Source: Rufibacter sp. LB8
Lineage (GTDB): Bacteria; Bacteroidota; Bacteroidia; Cytophagales; Hymenobacteraceae
Assembly (NCBI RefSeq): GCF_014876185.1
Contig: NZ_JADALJ010000001.1
Location: forward strand, 1,550,001 to 1,614,000
Direction: 5' to 3'
DNA: 64,000 bases
Shown here piece after piece: positions 18,669 to 27,783 of this stretch. Every line of letters starts with the position of its first letter. Within the stretch, counting starts at the first letter, position 1. The translations under genes and the position numbers were made by a program. Below the pieces are notes generated by a model. That model saw only the letters and a list, made by a program, of their open reading frames with translations. It did no database searches and was not told where the DNA came from.

Positions 18669-21398
18669 TTAATGGATGATCTCTACCCAGCCTTTGAACG
18701 TGCGGCGGTCTGGGGTGGCGCTTCGGCCGTAAAACTCCACTTCCACCTGGTAGAAATAAGTGCCATCTGCCAAGGCTTTTCCGCTGTTGTCAACGCCGCG
18801 CCAGTTCAGGCCCGGCTCCTGGTTGCCCTCAAACACGCGGTTGCCCCAGCGGTTATACACAATCAGTTTGGCGGTTTTAATGAAGGCGGCACCTTGCTGC
18901 GGCGTGAACACATCGTTTTTGCCGTCACCGTTTGGCGTGAAGATGTTGGGCAGGATGAAGATGATGCAGTTGTCTTTGCAGACTATGTTGCTGCGTTCGC
19001 TTTCATTGCCAAACATGTCAGTGGCCGTTAACACGTAGCACCCCGAGTAGAAGAGCAGGTTCTGGTGTACGTATGACATATCCTCTACGGTGGCGATGGG
19101 TTTGAATTCCTCTTCATCGGTGGCCTTGTAATATAAGGTGTAGAAATCAATAGCCGCAGGATCACACTGCGACCCCGCCGGGAAGGACCAGCTCAAAAGG
19201 TTCTGGAACGGTGGCCCCGTGGCCCTGAAATTCTCATCGCAGACCAGCGGGTCAATGCTCAGCACCGGCACGCAAGGCCTGGTAAAGCACACCACCTGGC
19301 TGTTGTTCACAATGGGGTCGGGCAGTAGAGGATTCTGGAAAGTACCTCTGGTGACTACGTAGGCGCAGTACTGCACTCCTTCTTCCAGGGTCACATCTTG
19401 GGTTAACGTTCCGGCTGTAGCTCCGGCTCCCACACTGTTCACCAAGGTAAACGGACCGCCCGCCCGGCTTAAATACACATCATGCACATAGGGACCGCCC
19501 GCTGCGCTGGCGTTGTTCCAAGGCACATTGTAGGTCCAGTTCAACACCATGGAAGGGCCGTTGGCCATGGCCCGCAGGCGCACGCTGGACGCTGAGGACG
19601 AATCCACCAAAATGGTTGGAGCCCCGGTATTGCCCGCATGATAGAACTCCACGCGGTAGGTATAAGCCTGCTCCTGGGTATTGAGGTTGGTGTCTGTAAA
19701 GACAGTGTCATTCAGGTCTTGGGTTCTGCGAATTTCTGTGAAGGGAACCGTTGCCGCCCTGCTTTGCCCCACAGCGCGTAACAACCGGTATTCCAGCGGG
19801 GCGGTCAGTTGCGCTAATATGGCGCGCGGCTTGCTCCACTCCACGCGCATCTGCCCGGTGGTGGTACTGGTTTCCGTCACACTCACTTTGGTCATAGAAA
19901 TAGATTCCAAAGAGGCGCACAGTTCATTGGAGGCGATGCTTTTTCCGTTGCTTGGGTACGGGAATTCGGCGTAAATGCGATAACAATACGTTCGGTTCCG
20001 GAGGAGGCCCTGCCCGTTGTTGTTATCCAGGAATTCGGTTTGGTCCGCTGACACTTCGCCCACCAAGGTATAGCCCGCCGAGGCTGGTATGCCTACCTCA
20101 CAGGTAGTGGGTTCAAAAGTAGACGGGTTCTCCTTTCTGTAAATATAAATGGTGGTGGCATTGGAGCAGGTATACCGGTCCCAGGTGAGTTTAATGCTGT
20201 TACTGCTCTGCGGAAACGCCGCAGTCAGCACCGGAGGCGGTCCCACCACTGTGATTTGCCAGGGTTGTAAATCCACTAATGGAAAGACACCCGTTGGTGG
20301 AATATCTTCTGCCCTAAACAACACTTGGTAAGGTGCTGTCCTGACATCTTCACACGTAGTGACCCACTCAAATACATAGGTGGTGTCATTCAAGACTTTT
20401 CTGAACACGCCGGGCGGGAGCATCTCCCCAATGGCAGTCACGTTCACCCGGTGCCGGTCTGGGTCGGTGACCCTGATGGTGTCTCGCAGGGTGGTGCCGG
20501 CAATTACGCAGGTGTCCCTTGGTATAAATAGCACCGGTGGCCGGTTGGGGTTGTCAATGACTCGTATCTGCATGTCCCGGATAACAAAACCGATGAGTCG
20601 CCCGTTTCGCCATTCTTCCACTGCGAAGGCAATGTTGTAAATTCCTACGGCAGGCGGCGTGTTCCAGGTGAGTTGGCCCGTTCGTTGGTTTAAGGTGAAA
20701 AAGGCCGTGGGGGTGTTGACAGGCACGCCTAGGAAACGGTCAAGGCTTTGAAAGCCGGGTGCGGTGGCTGGTGAGGGATTTCCGCAGGCGTCTGTCTGCC
20801 CGGCAAATACCCGCACAGGCACTAACTTGAAGGCCAGGCTGTCGCCGTCATCATCATAAGCCCCTGGGTTATGTATGAAAATCTGGTTTCTGGTGGCAAT
20901 GTCCAGCGGGTCATAGAGCAGAATGGGAGACCTGTTAATGCCTAGAAAGGGATCTACCGTTACCTGTGACTGTATCACGAAGGTCTGATCCACGGAGTTC
21001 TGCATGTTGACAATGCCCCCTACCCTGTTTTCGCCAATAAAGGTAACAGTGAACGTGCCGGGACCGGTGTAGGTATGTTCAAAATAATAGACATTGACAT
21101 AGGTGTCGTTCTGCCCGTTGTTGGCCACTACCCTAGAGGTGCGGGGCCGTAATTGGTTCGTACAATCGCCAAAGTACAAAGTAGCCTGTGTGTCTTCAAA
21201 CCCGCCCAGCACACTGTAGGTCACCAATTTAAAGAAAAACCGAAGTGGATTTTTAGCGGCGGTGGTGTCACTTTTGGCATAGATGTTACCGGCCCGTAAG
21301 TGCGTTGCCTGCGTAGTTTCTGGCGCAAGCAAAAAGAACACCAACAGACCCGCAAGCAATGAAAGCCAGGCCTTTGTTTTCGGTAAAGTTAAAGGCAT
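18669..21398 (-). CDS. Large secreted protein with type B T9SS (gliding-associated) C-terminus
   Basis: 909 aa from ATG 21398, which begins a signal peptide (MPLTLPKTKAWLSLLAGLLV, cleavage near TQA); an ATG at 21455 would lie upstream of a TATCTTTG -7 element (21430-21423) and is rejected. An N-terminal beta domain starts THLRAGNIYAKS, followed by PKD/Ig-like and several fibronectin-III-like repeats with paired cysteines. The last 90 residues are the CHU_C/type B sorting domain (NIFTPNGDGKNDVF ... YNRWGNRVFEG ... DGTYFYQVEV). The protein should be exported by T9SS to the cell surface, as an adhesin or structural protein. No enzymatic motif seen. Confidence 0.88.
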   Translation of the reverse strand: MPLTLPKTKAWLSLLAGLLVFFLLAPETTQATHLRAGNIYAKSDTTAAKNPLRFFFKLVTYSVLGGFEDTQATLYFGDCTNQLRPRTSRVVANNGQNDTYVNVYYFEHTYTGPGTFTVTFIGENRVGGIVNMQNSVDQTFVIQSQVTVDPFLGINRSPILLYDPLDIATRNQIFIHNPGAYDDDGDSLAFKLVPVRVFAGQTDACGNPSPATAPGFQSLDRFLGVPVNTPTAFFTLNQRTGQLTWNTPPAVGIYNIAFAVEEWRNGRLIGFVIRDMQIRVIDNPNRPPVLFIPRDTCVIAGTTLRDTIRVTDPDRHRVNVTAIGEMLPPGVFRKVLNDTTYVFEWVTTCEDVRTAPYQVLFRAEDIPPTGVFPLVDLQPWQITVVGPPPVLTAAFPQSSNSIKLTWDRYTCSNATTIYIYRKENPSTFEPTTCEVGIPASAGYTLVGEVSADQTEFLDNNNGQGLLRNRTYCYRIYAEFPYPSNGKSIASNELCASLESISMTKVSVTETSTTTGQMRVEWSKPRAILAQLTAPLEYRLLRAVGQSRAATVPFTEIRRTQDLNDTVFTDTNLNTQEQAYTYRVEFYHAGNTGAPTILVDSSSASSVRLRAMANGPSMVLNWTYNVPWNNASAAGGPYVHDVYLSRAGGPFTLVNSVGAGATAGTLTQDVTLEEGVQYCAYVVTRGTFQNPLLPDPIVNNSQVVCFTRPCVPVLSIDPLVCDENFRATGPPFQNLLSWSFPAGSQCDPAAIDFYTLYYKATDEEEFKPIATVEDMSYVHQNLLFYSGCYVLTATDMFGNESERSNIVCKDNCIIFILPNIFTPNGDGKNDVFTPQQGAAFIKTAKLIVYNRWGNRVFEGNQEPGLNWRGVDNSGKALADGTYFYQVEVEFYGRSATPDRRTFKGWVEIIH

Positions 21399-21736
21399 AT
21401 AGTAGGGGTTATCATGCAAAAACAAAGATAGAAGAATCTTTAAATTGACCATCACCTGGTGAACAACCGGGCGTCAGAATGGTTATATGCACAGTGGCAC
21501 ATGGCTATAACGAATTACAAGGTCCACTGTTGTAGGCTTTCAGGGAAATAATGCCGTAAGGCTATATTATTTCAAACCTGGCGTTTCACCGGGCATCTGC
21601 ACCTGACATGTTTACAAAACAATTTAGATTAATTCAAAATAACTAGATGCATTGCGTGGGAAACCATGGGCATGTACCTTTGAAGAGATTTTTACCATTC
21701 CTTACACACCTTTATTTTCAACCTTAACACAACAAA
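21399..21736. other. Divergent promoter region, T9SS cargo gene / sdhC
   Basis: 338 bp between divergent genes. It contains TATCTTTG on the minus strand (21430-21423), a perfect 11-mer palindrome TCACCTGGTGA at 21452-21462 around the expected -33 position of the leftward promoter, and the sdh promoter described separately. No repeat A copy and no gene. Confidence 0.5.
21652..21682 (+). promoter_or_regulatory. Putative sdhCAB promoter
   Basis: TTG (21652-21654), 20-nt spacer, TACCTTTG (21675-21682): full match to the Bacteroidota housekeeping promoter pattern, giving a leader of about 50 nt before sdhC. Confidence 0.65.
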
Positions 21737-22426
21737 ATGAGTTGGTTTACTAAAACGTTTTCCAGTACCATAGGCCGAAAGGTTTTGGTGGCCGTGACCG
21801 GTCTGTTTCTCATCTCCTTTTTGGTGGTGCACCTGGTGGGCAACCTGCAGCTGTTCAAAGATGACGGTGGCAATGCCTTCAACGTCTATTCACACTTCAT
21901 GGGCACCAACCCCATCATCAGGACCATGGAGATTGTGTTGGTGGTAGGTTTTCTGCTCCATATCTATGAAGCCCTGGTGCTTACCCGGCGCAACAAAAAC
22001 GTGAGACCGGTGGCCTACGCCTATAACCGCCCAGAAGATAACAGCAACTGGTCTAGCCGCAACATGGGCTTGCTGGGCACGGTAATCCTGGTTTTCCTGA
22101 TTGTCCACCTCTGGAATTTCTTTGTGCCGGCCCGTTTTGGCGGTCTTGACGGCGTAGTGGTAGACAATGTGCAGTATGACAACTTGTACATTCGCGTGGT
22201 GGAGTCGTTCCATATCTGGTGGTATGTGGTGCTGTACGTAGTAGCGCAGATTGCTTTAGGCTACCATTTGTACCACGGTTTCCAGAGTGCGTTTCAGACC
22301 CTGGGTCTGAATCACAAGAAATACACGCCGGCTATTCAGATGTTCGGGGCGTTTTTCTCTGTGGTTGTACCTGGTGCGTTTGCCGCCATGCCGCTTTACT
22401 TTTTCATTCAACACATTCTAAACTAA
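21737..22426 (+). CDS. sdhC: Succinate dehydrogenase cytochrome b subunit
   Basis: 229 aa with five hydrophobic segments and histidines suited to ligate two b hemes (HLVGNLQLF, LLHIYEALVL, VESFHIWWYV, GYHLYHGFQS). This is the single-anchor type B family (as in Bacillus and Wolinella), so no sdhD is expected. It anchors SdhAB in the inner membrane and passes electrons to menaquinone. First gene of sdhCAB, 9 nt before sdhA. Confidence 0.93.
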   Translation: MSWFTKTFSSTIGRKVLVAVTGLFLISFLVVHLVGNLQLFKDDGGNAFNVYSHFMGTNPIIRTMEIVLVVGFLLHIYEALVLTRRNKNVRPVAYAYNRPEDNSNWSSRNMGLLGTVILVFLIVHLWNFFVPARFGGLDGVVVDNVQYDNLYIRVVESFHIWWYVVLYVVAQIALGYHLYHGFQSAFQTLGLNHKKYTPAIQMFGAFFSVVVPGAFAAMPLYFFIQHILN

Positions 22427-22435
22427 GCACCTGCT

Positions 22436-24349
22436 ATGATTTTAGATTCTAAGATACCTGAAGGCCCATTAGCCGAAAAGTGGGACAAGCATAAATTCAA
22501 CGTAAAGTTGGTGAACCCATCCAACAAGCGTAAATATGACGTTATTGTGGTAGGAACCGGTTTGGCTGGAGCTTCTGCCGCTGCTACCCTGGCTGAACTG
22601 GGTTATAACGTAAAAGCATTCTGCTACCAAGACAGCCCACGCCGCGCGCACTCCATTGCCGCGCAAGGGGGCATCAATGCCGCCAAAAACTACCAGAACG
22701 ACGGCGACAGCGTGTACCGTTTGTTCTATGACACCATCAAAGGTGGTGACTACCGCGCCCGCGAAGCCAACGTATATCGTCTGGCCCAAGTGAGTGTGAA
22801 TATTATTGACCAGTGCGTGGCCCAAGGTGTTCCCTTCGCCCGCGAGTACGGTGGATTGCTGGCTAACCGCTCCTTTGGGGGTGCGCAGGTAAGCCGCACG
22901 TTCTACGCCCGGGGCCAAACGGGTCAGCAGCTGTTGCTAGGTGCCTATTCTGCCTTGAACCGCCAGATTGCCTACGGGAAAGTGAAAATGTACCCACGTA
23001 CAGAGATGCTGGACCTGGTAATGGTAGATGGTCAGGCAAGAGGTATTGTGACGCGCCATTTAGTAACCGGTAAAATAGAATCACACAGCGCGCACGCGGT
23101 GATTCTGGCCACCGGTGGTTATGGCAACGTGTTCTTCTTGTCTACCAACGCCATGGGCTCCAACGCCACCGCGGCCTGGAGAGCGCATAAGAAAGGTGCT
23201 TTGTTTGCCAACCCATGCTTCACGCAGATTCACCCTACCTGTATTCCAGTTTCCGGCGCTTATCAGTCTAAACTGACCTTGATGTCGGAGTCTCTCCGGA
23301 ACGATGGTCGCGTTTGGGTGCCGAAGGCGGTTGGCGATAACCGTGCGCCGGGCCAGATTCCTGAAGACGAGCGTGACTATTTCCTGGAGCGTAAATATCC
23401 ATCCTTCGGTAACCTGGTACCGCGTGACGTGGCTTCACGCAATGCCAAATTGGCCTGTGACGAAGGACGCGGTGTAGGAACTACAAAGCTGGCCGTGTAT
23501 CTTGATTTCGCTGATGCCATCAAGCGTGAAGGCTTGAACGCCATCAGTCAGAAGTACGGCAATTTGTTTGAGATGTACGAGAAAATCACCGGTGAGAATC
23601 CGTACGAGCAACCTATGCGCATTTACCCGGCCGTGCACTACACCATGGGCGGCCTTTGGGTGGATTACAACTTAATGACCACCATCCCTGGTTTATATGC
23701 TACCGGCGAGTGTAATTTCTCTGACCACGGCGCCAACCGCTTAGGTGCTTCGGCGCTGATGCAAGGCTTGGCTGATGGGTACTTCGTGATTCCTTACACT
23801 GTTGGGGATTATCTGGCGCAGATTCCTTCTACCCGCGTAGAGACCACCCACCCTGCCTTTAAACAAGCAGAAACCGCAGTTAAAGCTGATATTGACAAAT
23901 TACTGAGCATCAACGGTACCCGTACGGTAGATGAATTCCACAAGGCCCTGGGTCTTTTGATGTGGGATTACTGCGGCATGGCCCGTAACGCTGAAGGCCT
24001 GAACTACGCCAAGAAGGAAATCAGAAAACTGCGCGCAGAGTTCTGGAATGATGTCAAGATTGTAGGTACCAATGAGGAACTGAACATCACCCTGGAGAAA
24101 GCGGGCCGTGTGGCCGACTTCCTGGAACTGGGCGAACTGATGGTAGATGACGCCTTGAACCGCAATGAGTCTTGTGGTGGTCACTTCCGGGAAGAGTATC
24201 AGACGCCAGAGAACGAGGCTATGCGTGACGATGAGAACTACACCTATGTGGCGGCCTGGGAATACACCGGTCCTGAACAACAGCCTGTGCTGCACAAGGA
24301 AGAGCTCAAGTTTGAGAACGTGAAGTTGACGCAACGTAGCTACAAGTAA
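22436..24349 (+). CDS. sdhA: Succinate dehydrogenase flavoprotein subunit
   Basis: 637 aa. FAD-binding Rossmann segment [19 protein letters not shown], covalent-FAD histidine in [16 protein letters not shown], active-site region with HPTCIP and [15 protein letters not shown]. Oxidises succinate to fumarate in the TCA cycle, in complex with SdhB and SdhC. Length fits the Bacteroidota/Wolinella-type subunit. After its stop a 77-nt foldback repeat separates it from sdhB. Confidence 0.95.
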   Translation: MILDSKIPEGPLAEKWDKHKFNVKLVNPSNKRKYDVIVVGTGLAGASAAATLAELGYNVKAFCYQDSPRRAHSIAAQGGINAAKNYQNDGDSVYRLFYDTIKGGDYRAREANVYRLAQVSVNIIDQCVAQGVPFAREYGGLLANRSFGGAQVSRTFYARGQTGQQLLLGAYSALNRQIAYGKVKMYPRTEMLDLVMVDGQARGIVTRHLVTGKIESHSAHAVILATGGYGNVFFLSTNAMGSNATAAWRAHKKGALFANPCFTQIHPTCIPVSGAYQSKLTLMSESLRNDGRVWVPKAVGDNRAPGQIPEDERDYFLERKYPSFGNLVPRDVASRNAKLACDEGRGVGTTKLAVYLDFADAIKREGLNAISQKYGNLFEMYEKITGENPYEQPMRIYPAVHYTMGGLWVDYNLMTTIPGLYATGECNFSDHGANRLGASALMQGLADGYFVIPYTVGDYLAQIPSTRVETTHPAFKQAETAVKADIDKLLSINGTRTVDEFHKALGLLMWDYCGMARNAEGLNYAKKEIRKLRAEFWNDVKIVGTNEELNITLEKAGRVADFLELGELMVDDALNRNESCGGHFREEYQTPENEAMRDDENYTYVAAWEYTGPEQQPVLHKEELKFENVKLTQRSYK

Positions 24350-24350
24350 C

Positions 24351-24427
24351 AATTAAGAATTAGGAATGGAGAATTAAGAATTGCTATGCTGCAATCGTTC
24401 TCCATTCCTAATTCCAAATTCTTAATT
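24351..24427. repeat. AT-rich foldback repeat D inside the sdh operon
   Basis: Left arm AATTAAGAATTAGGAATGGA (24351-24370) pairs with TCCATTCCTAATTCCAAATT and CTTAATT (24401-24427) with a short bulge, around a loop of about 24 nt. The same AATTAGGAATTAAGAATT words recur at 63138-63170 and 63601-63635. It fills nearly the whole 93-nt sdhA-sdhB gap. Confidence 0.8.
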
Positions 24428-24442
24428 CTAAATTAGAAAAAG

Positions 24443-25225
24443 ATGGCTGGCAATAATCCTAACAGCAAACCCATGAACCTGACGCTGAAAGTGTGGAGAC
24501 AGAAAAACTCCCAGGCGGCCGGTAAAATGGAAACCTATCAGGTAAAAGATATTTCCCCGGAGATGTCTTTCCTGGAAATGATGGACGTGCTCAACGAAGA
24601 CCTGCTTCGCAGCGGCGTTGACCCCATCGCGTTTGACCATGACTGCCGCGAAGGTATCTGCGGTATGTGCAGCTTATACATTAACGGCCGCGCCCACGGC
24701 CCCGAAAGAGGAACCACCACGTGCCAATTGCACATGCGCAAGTTCTCAGACGGAGACACCATCACCATTGAGCCTTGGCGCGCCGGTCCGTTCCCCGTGT
24801 TGAAGGACCTTTGCGTGGACCGTTCGGCGTTGGACCGCATTCAGCAGGCCGGTGGCTACATCTCCATTAATACCGGTGGGGTGCCAGATGCCAACGAAAT
24901 CCCTATTCCGAAATCTATTGCTGACAAAGCGTTTGATGCTGCCACCTGTATTGGTTGCGGTGCCTGCGTGGCGGCCTGTAAAAATGGTTCTGCCATGCTG
25001 TTCACCTCGGCCAAGGTGTCGCAGTTGGCCATGTTGCCGCAGGGCAAGGTGGAGCGCAAAACACGCGTGGAGAACATGGTGGCCCAGATGGACATTGAAG
25101 GCTTCGGGGCGTGTACTAACATTGGTTCTTGCGCCGCAGAATGCCCGGTTGGTATTTCTTTGGAGAACATCGCCATGCTGAACCGCGAGTACATCTCTGC
25201 TTCGTTGACTTCAGAGAACGTTTAA
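24443..25225 (+). CDS. sdhB: Succinate dehydrogenase iron-sulfur subunit
   Basis: 260 aa. All three cluster motifs are intact: [2Fe-2S] [15 protein letters not shown] followed by a distal Cys in TTCQLH; and [14 protein letters not shown] plus [15 protein letters not shown] for the [4Fe-4S]/[3Fe-4S] clusters. It relays electrons from SdhA FAD to the heme subunit SdhC. Separated from sdhA by a foldback repeat and closed by a good terminator. Confidence 0.95.
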   Translation: MAGNNPNSKPMNLTLKVWRQKNSQAAGKMETYQVKDISPEMSFLEMMDVLNEDLLRSGVDPIAFDHDCREGICGMCSLYINGRAHGPERGTTTCQLHMRKFSDGDTITIEPWRAGPFPVLKDLCVDRSALDRIQQAGGYISINTGGVPDANEIPIPKSIADKAFDAATCIGCGACVAACKNGSAMLFTSAKVSQLAMLPQGKVERKTRVENMVAQMDIEGFGACTNIGSCAAECPVGISLENIAMLNREYISASLTSENV

Positions 25226-25244
25226 CAATTGCTGAAGAAATAAG

Positions 25245-25276
25245 AAAAGGCGATGCCGTTTGGTGTCGCCTTTTTT
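25245..25276 (+). terminator. Terminator of sdhCAB
   Basis: Stem AAAAGGCGATGCC paired with GGTGTCGCCTTTT (two G-T pairs), loop GTTT, ending in six T, 19 nt after the sdhB stop. Confidence 0.85.
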
Positions 25277-25278
25277 GT

Positions 25279-25306
25279 TCCATTTCCAGTTTAGAGGCCA
25301 AAAACG
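25279..25306. repeat. Degenerate repeat A right half
   Basis: CCATTTCCAGTTTAGAGGCC followed by AAAAACGG: the variant type (TTTCCAGTTTAGAGCC) also seen at 26139, with the left arm missing or lost in the sdh terminator. Confidence 0.5.
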
Positions 25307-25394
25307 GATATTTCATTCTTTATTTCGTGAAGCCTCTGAGCAACCAACGTAACATTCCCCCGCCCTATCTGTTTTAAGAGGAAACCCGCCGCAG

Positions 25395-25919
25395 ATGATT
25401 TTAATAATTTCAGGGACTAATCGGCCCAACTCCATCACACTACAAGTAGCGCAAATCTACCAGCAGACCTTGCAGGCACACGGCCAGGAATCAGAGATTC
25501 TTGACTTACAGGAACTCCCGCTGGACTTCGCCTCCCCGGCACTGTACAAAAGTGAATTGTTCTCCCAGGAATTCATGGCTTTGCGCACACGCGTGGCCCA
25601 GGCTGCCAAAATTGTCTTCATTGTGCCGGAATATAATTGCTCCTTCCCCGGAGTTTTGAAAGCGTTTATTGATGGCTTGGAGTACCCGGCAGCGTTAAAA
25701 GGGAAGAAAGGCGCTTTGGTGGGTCTGTCCACCGGCAGCCAGGGCGGCAACATTGCGCTCAGTCACCTTACCGATGTGTTGCATTACTGCGGCCTGCACG
25801 TGCTCGCCCAAAAGCCGCGGTACCCCTTCATTCACAAACATCTGCAAGACGGCCAATTCACCAATGCCTTGTACCAGCAATTGCTTCAGGAACAGGTAGA
25901 TGCCTTGATTGGGTTTTAG
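25395..25919 (+). CDS. NADPH-dependent FMN reductase-family flavoprotein
   Basis: 174 aa, flavodoxin-like fold. FMN phosphate-binding loop ISGTNRPNSIT at the N-terminus, VPEYNCSFPGVLKAFIDGLE and GLSTGSQGG for the isoalloxazine site: the SsuE/ChrR/azoreductase group of NAD(P)H:quinone or chromate reductases. Substrate unknown. It stands alone; no signal peptide. The following gene-free stretch is full of repeats. Confidence 0.88.
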   Translation: MILIISGTNRPNSITLQVAQIYQQTLQAHGQESEILDLQELPLDFASPALYKSELFSQEFMALRTRVAQAAKIVFIVPEYNCSFPGVLKAFIDGLEYPAALKGKKGALVGLSTGSQGGNIALSHLTDVLHYCGLHVLAQKPRYPFIHKHLQDGQFTNALYQQLLQEQVDALIGF

Positions 25920-25924
25920 AAGAA

Positions 25925-25968
25925 TTCCGTTTTCGGGCTCTGTTTTGGAAATGAGGCCTAAAACAAGG
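25925..25968. repeat. Repeat A copy, diverged
   Basis: Left arm TTCCGTTTTCGGGCTCTGTT, right arm GGAAATGAGGCCTAAAACAA; 5 nt after the FMN reductase stop. Symmetry partly lost. Confidence 0.75.
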
Positions 25969-26040
25969 GTTGGTGGAGTCACTGGTAAGAGCATCACAGG
26001 GTAAGAGGTCTTTTGAGTAACAGCAGTCGGGACCTCAACC

Positions 26041-26069
26041 GTAGAGACAAGGCAGTGCCTTGTCTCTAC
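26041..26069. repeat. Palindrome C
   Basis: 29-nt near-perfect palindrome, GTAGAGACAAGGCA joined to GTGCCTTGTCTCTAC. It occurs once in this window; similar short palindromes are dispersed in other bacterial genomes, so it is probably one member of a family. Confidence 0.6.
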
Positions 26070-26088
26070 CAAGCATTTCTGCATACCT

Positions 26089-26118
26089 GCCGCAAGTTTA
26101 AAGCAGCGTAACTTGTGG
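26089..26118. repeat. Solo arm of the 60.9-kb foldback element
   Basis: GCCGCAAGTTTAAAGCAGCG then TAACTTGTGG, nearly identical to the inner arms of the compound element at 60881-60910 and 60969-60999. No partner arm is present here. Confidence 0.7.
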
Positions 26119-26130
26119 GAAAACTCCAGT

Positions 26131-26165
26131 TTCTGCTCTATTTCCAGTTTAGAGCCCGTAAACGC
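26131..26165. repeat. Degenerate repeat A
   Basis: TTTCTGCTCTATTTCCAGTT followed by TAGAGCCCGTAAACG. It keeps the repeat A skeleton but with a TTTAGAGCCC right arm, a variant shared with 25279, 41918 and 45592. Confidence 0.55.
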
Positions 26166-26196
26166 TTTTTATCTCTCAGTCTAAAGAAATGCTGGC

Positions 26197-26241
26197 AAAA
26201 AAAAATGAGCCCCAAAACAGAATCTGTTTTGGGGCTCGTTT
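26197..26241 (-). terminator. ftsZ terminator made from inside-out repeat A arms
   Basis: AAATGAGCCCCAAAACAG (right arm of a remnant copy) faces CTGTTTTGGGGCTCGTTT (left arm of the next copy) across the loop AAT, 23 nt past the ftsZ stop. On the minus strand the hairpin is followed by nine T (A-run 26197-26205). Arm order is reversed relative to all other copies. Confidence 0.8.
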
Positions 26242-26263
26242 GTAAAATAGAGGTCAAAAACGA

Positions 26264-27763
26264 CTAGTCTACATTGTCATGCAGAAAGCGGTTATCGCCT
26301 AACAGTTCGTTGTCATCATTCAGGTTGAAGCGGGAGATCTGCTGGTCTGTGGACGGTACCACGTTCTCCAGTTGCACTTGCTTGCGCAGATAAGCCGGAA
26401 TCTCCAGTTTCTCTTTGATGGCGGCATCTGAGTTGCTGTCCAGGCTAATGCGACGAAGACGCTCACGGCGCTCAATCATCTTAGCCGAAAGCACATCTTT
26501 CTCAGGTGTGGCTTCCACCAACAGCGCTTCTTCCTCAAAAACCGGCGTGAAAATCTCGTTGTTAGAATCTAAGTCGAAGATGATTTTGCTGGTCTCGGCC
26601 ACCGGGGCAGGTTTTCTAACCGGAACCGGGTCGTTGGCTACCAGTTGCGTGGCAGACACCGGCGGATGCACCGAATACGTAGAAACTGCTGGAGCAACCG
26701 GCGCTGCTGTCATTTCAACCGCCTGAGGCTGAGTAGCCCCAGTTGGCTCAGCCTCCACTTCCTTTTTTGGTTCTGAAAGGTCCATCACGTTGCGGGCGAA
26801 GCCAGTGGCAATCACCGTTACTCTAATGCTGGCCCCCAACGTAGAATCAATACCGTGCCCGAAAATCACTTCAGAATCATCGCCGGCTTTCTCCTGGATG
26901 TAGTCCGTGATTTCGGTCAGTTCATCCATCTCTAACTCTGCCTGATCACCAGACATAATGGAAAGAAGGATTTTCTGAGCGCCATGAATATCTGTGTTAT
27001 TGAGCAATGGTGAAGAAAGTGATTCCTCAGCAGCACGTAAAGCTCTGTTCTCGCCTTCAGTGATGGCAGAGCCCATTACGGCGGCGCCGGAGTCTTTCAT
27101 CACCGTTTTCACGTCTTCAAAATCAACGTTCACCTCGGCGGTTACCGTAATAATCTCGGCGATACTTTTGGCAGCGGTACTCAAGATGTTATCTGCTTTG
27201 GCGAACGCTGCTCTAATAGGCAGGTTCCCGAACATCTCGCGCAGTTTGTCATTGAGAATCACTAGCACGGTGTCACAGTTTTCGCTTAGTTCCTGAATAC
27301 CGTTCTCGGCGGCGGCACGCTTCTTCTTGCCTTCAAAAGCAAAAGGGGCGGTCACAATTCCTACGGTTAAGATATCCAGTTCCTTGGCTACTTTGGCAAT
27401 CACGGGAGCAGCACCGGTACCAGTCCCACCACCCATACCAGCCGTGATGAACACCATTTTGGTATGCGTGCCCAGAAGTTCCCGAATGTCTTCCTTGCTC
27501 TCCAAGGCAGCTTGCTTGCCACGCTCCGGATTGGCACCGGCGCCCAGTCCTTCGGTCAGGTTGGTCCCTATCTGAAGTTTGTTGGGCACGCTGCTGCTTT
27601 TCAACGCCTGTTCATCGGTATTGCACACCACAAACTCCACGTCTTTAATGCCTTGGTTGAACATGTGGTTCACGGCATTACTTCCTCCTCCGCCCACGCC
27701 AATCACTTTAATGATTGACTTGGAGTGTGATGGCACCTCAAACTTGTACGATGAAACACTCAT
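26264..27763 (-). CDS. ftsZ: Cell division protein FtsZ
   Basis: 499 aa. Tubulin-like GTPase forming the Z-ring. Motifs: IGVGGGGSNAVNHM, tubulin signature GGGTGTGAAPVIAKVAKE, T7 loop with NVDFEDVKTVM. After the globular domain (to about residue 320) comes a long low-complexity linker and the conserved C-terminal peptide (EIPAYLRKQVQLE), here followed by about 35 further residues, an arrangement I recall as common in Bacteroidota. Last gene of the dcw cluster, 20 nt after ftsA. An inside-out repeat A terminator follows. Confidence 0.97.
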   Translation of the reverse strand: MSVSSYKFEVPSHSKSIIKVIGVGGGGSNAVNHMFNQGIKDVEFVVCNTDEQALKSSSVPNKLQIGTNLTEGLGAGANPERGKQAALESKEDIRELLGTHTKMVFITAGMGGGTGTGAAPVIAKVAKELDILTVGIVTAPFAFEGKKKRAAAENGIQELSENCDTVLVILNDKLREMFGNLPIRAAFAKADNILSTAAKSIAEIITVTAEVNVDFEDVKTVMKDSGAAVMGSAITEGENRALRAAEESLSSPLLNNTDIHGAQKILLSIMSGDQAELEMDELTEITDYIQEKAGDDSEVIFGHGIDSTLGASIRVTVIATGFARNVMDLSEPKKEVEAEPTGATQPQAVEMTAAPVAPAVSTYSVHPPVSATQLVANDPVPVRKPAPVAETSKIIFDLDSNNEIFTPVFEEEALLVEATPEKDVLSAKMIERRERLRRISLDSNSDAAIKEKLEIPAYLRKQVQLENVVPSTDQQISRFNLNDDNELLGDNRFLHDNVD

Positions 27764-27783
27764 ATTATCTTATCAATTACTCG

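Larger units (their letters stand above)
25920..26263. other. Repeat-packed stretch between FMN reductase gene and ftsZ
   Basis: 344 bp with at least six repeat pieces in a row: repeat A (25925-25968), palindrome C (26041-26069), a single arm GCCGCAAGTTTAAAGCAGCG from 26089 shared with the foldback element at 60.9 kb, a degenerate repeat A (26131-26165), and two repeat A pieces forming the ftsZ terminator (26197-26262). No gene. Confidence 0.7.
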
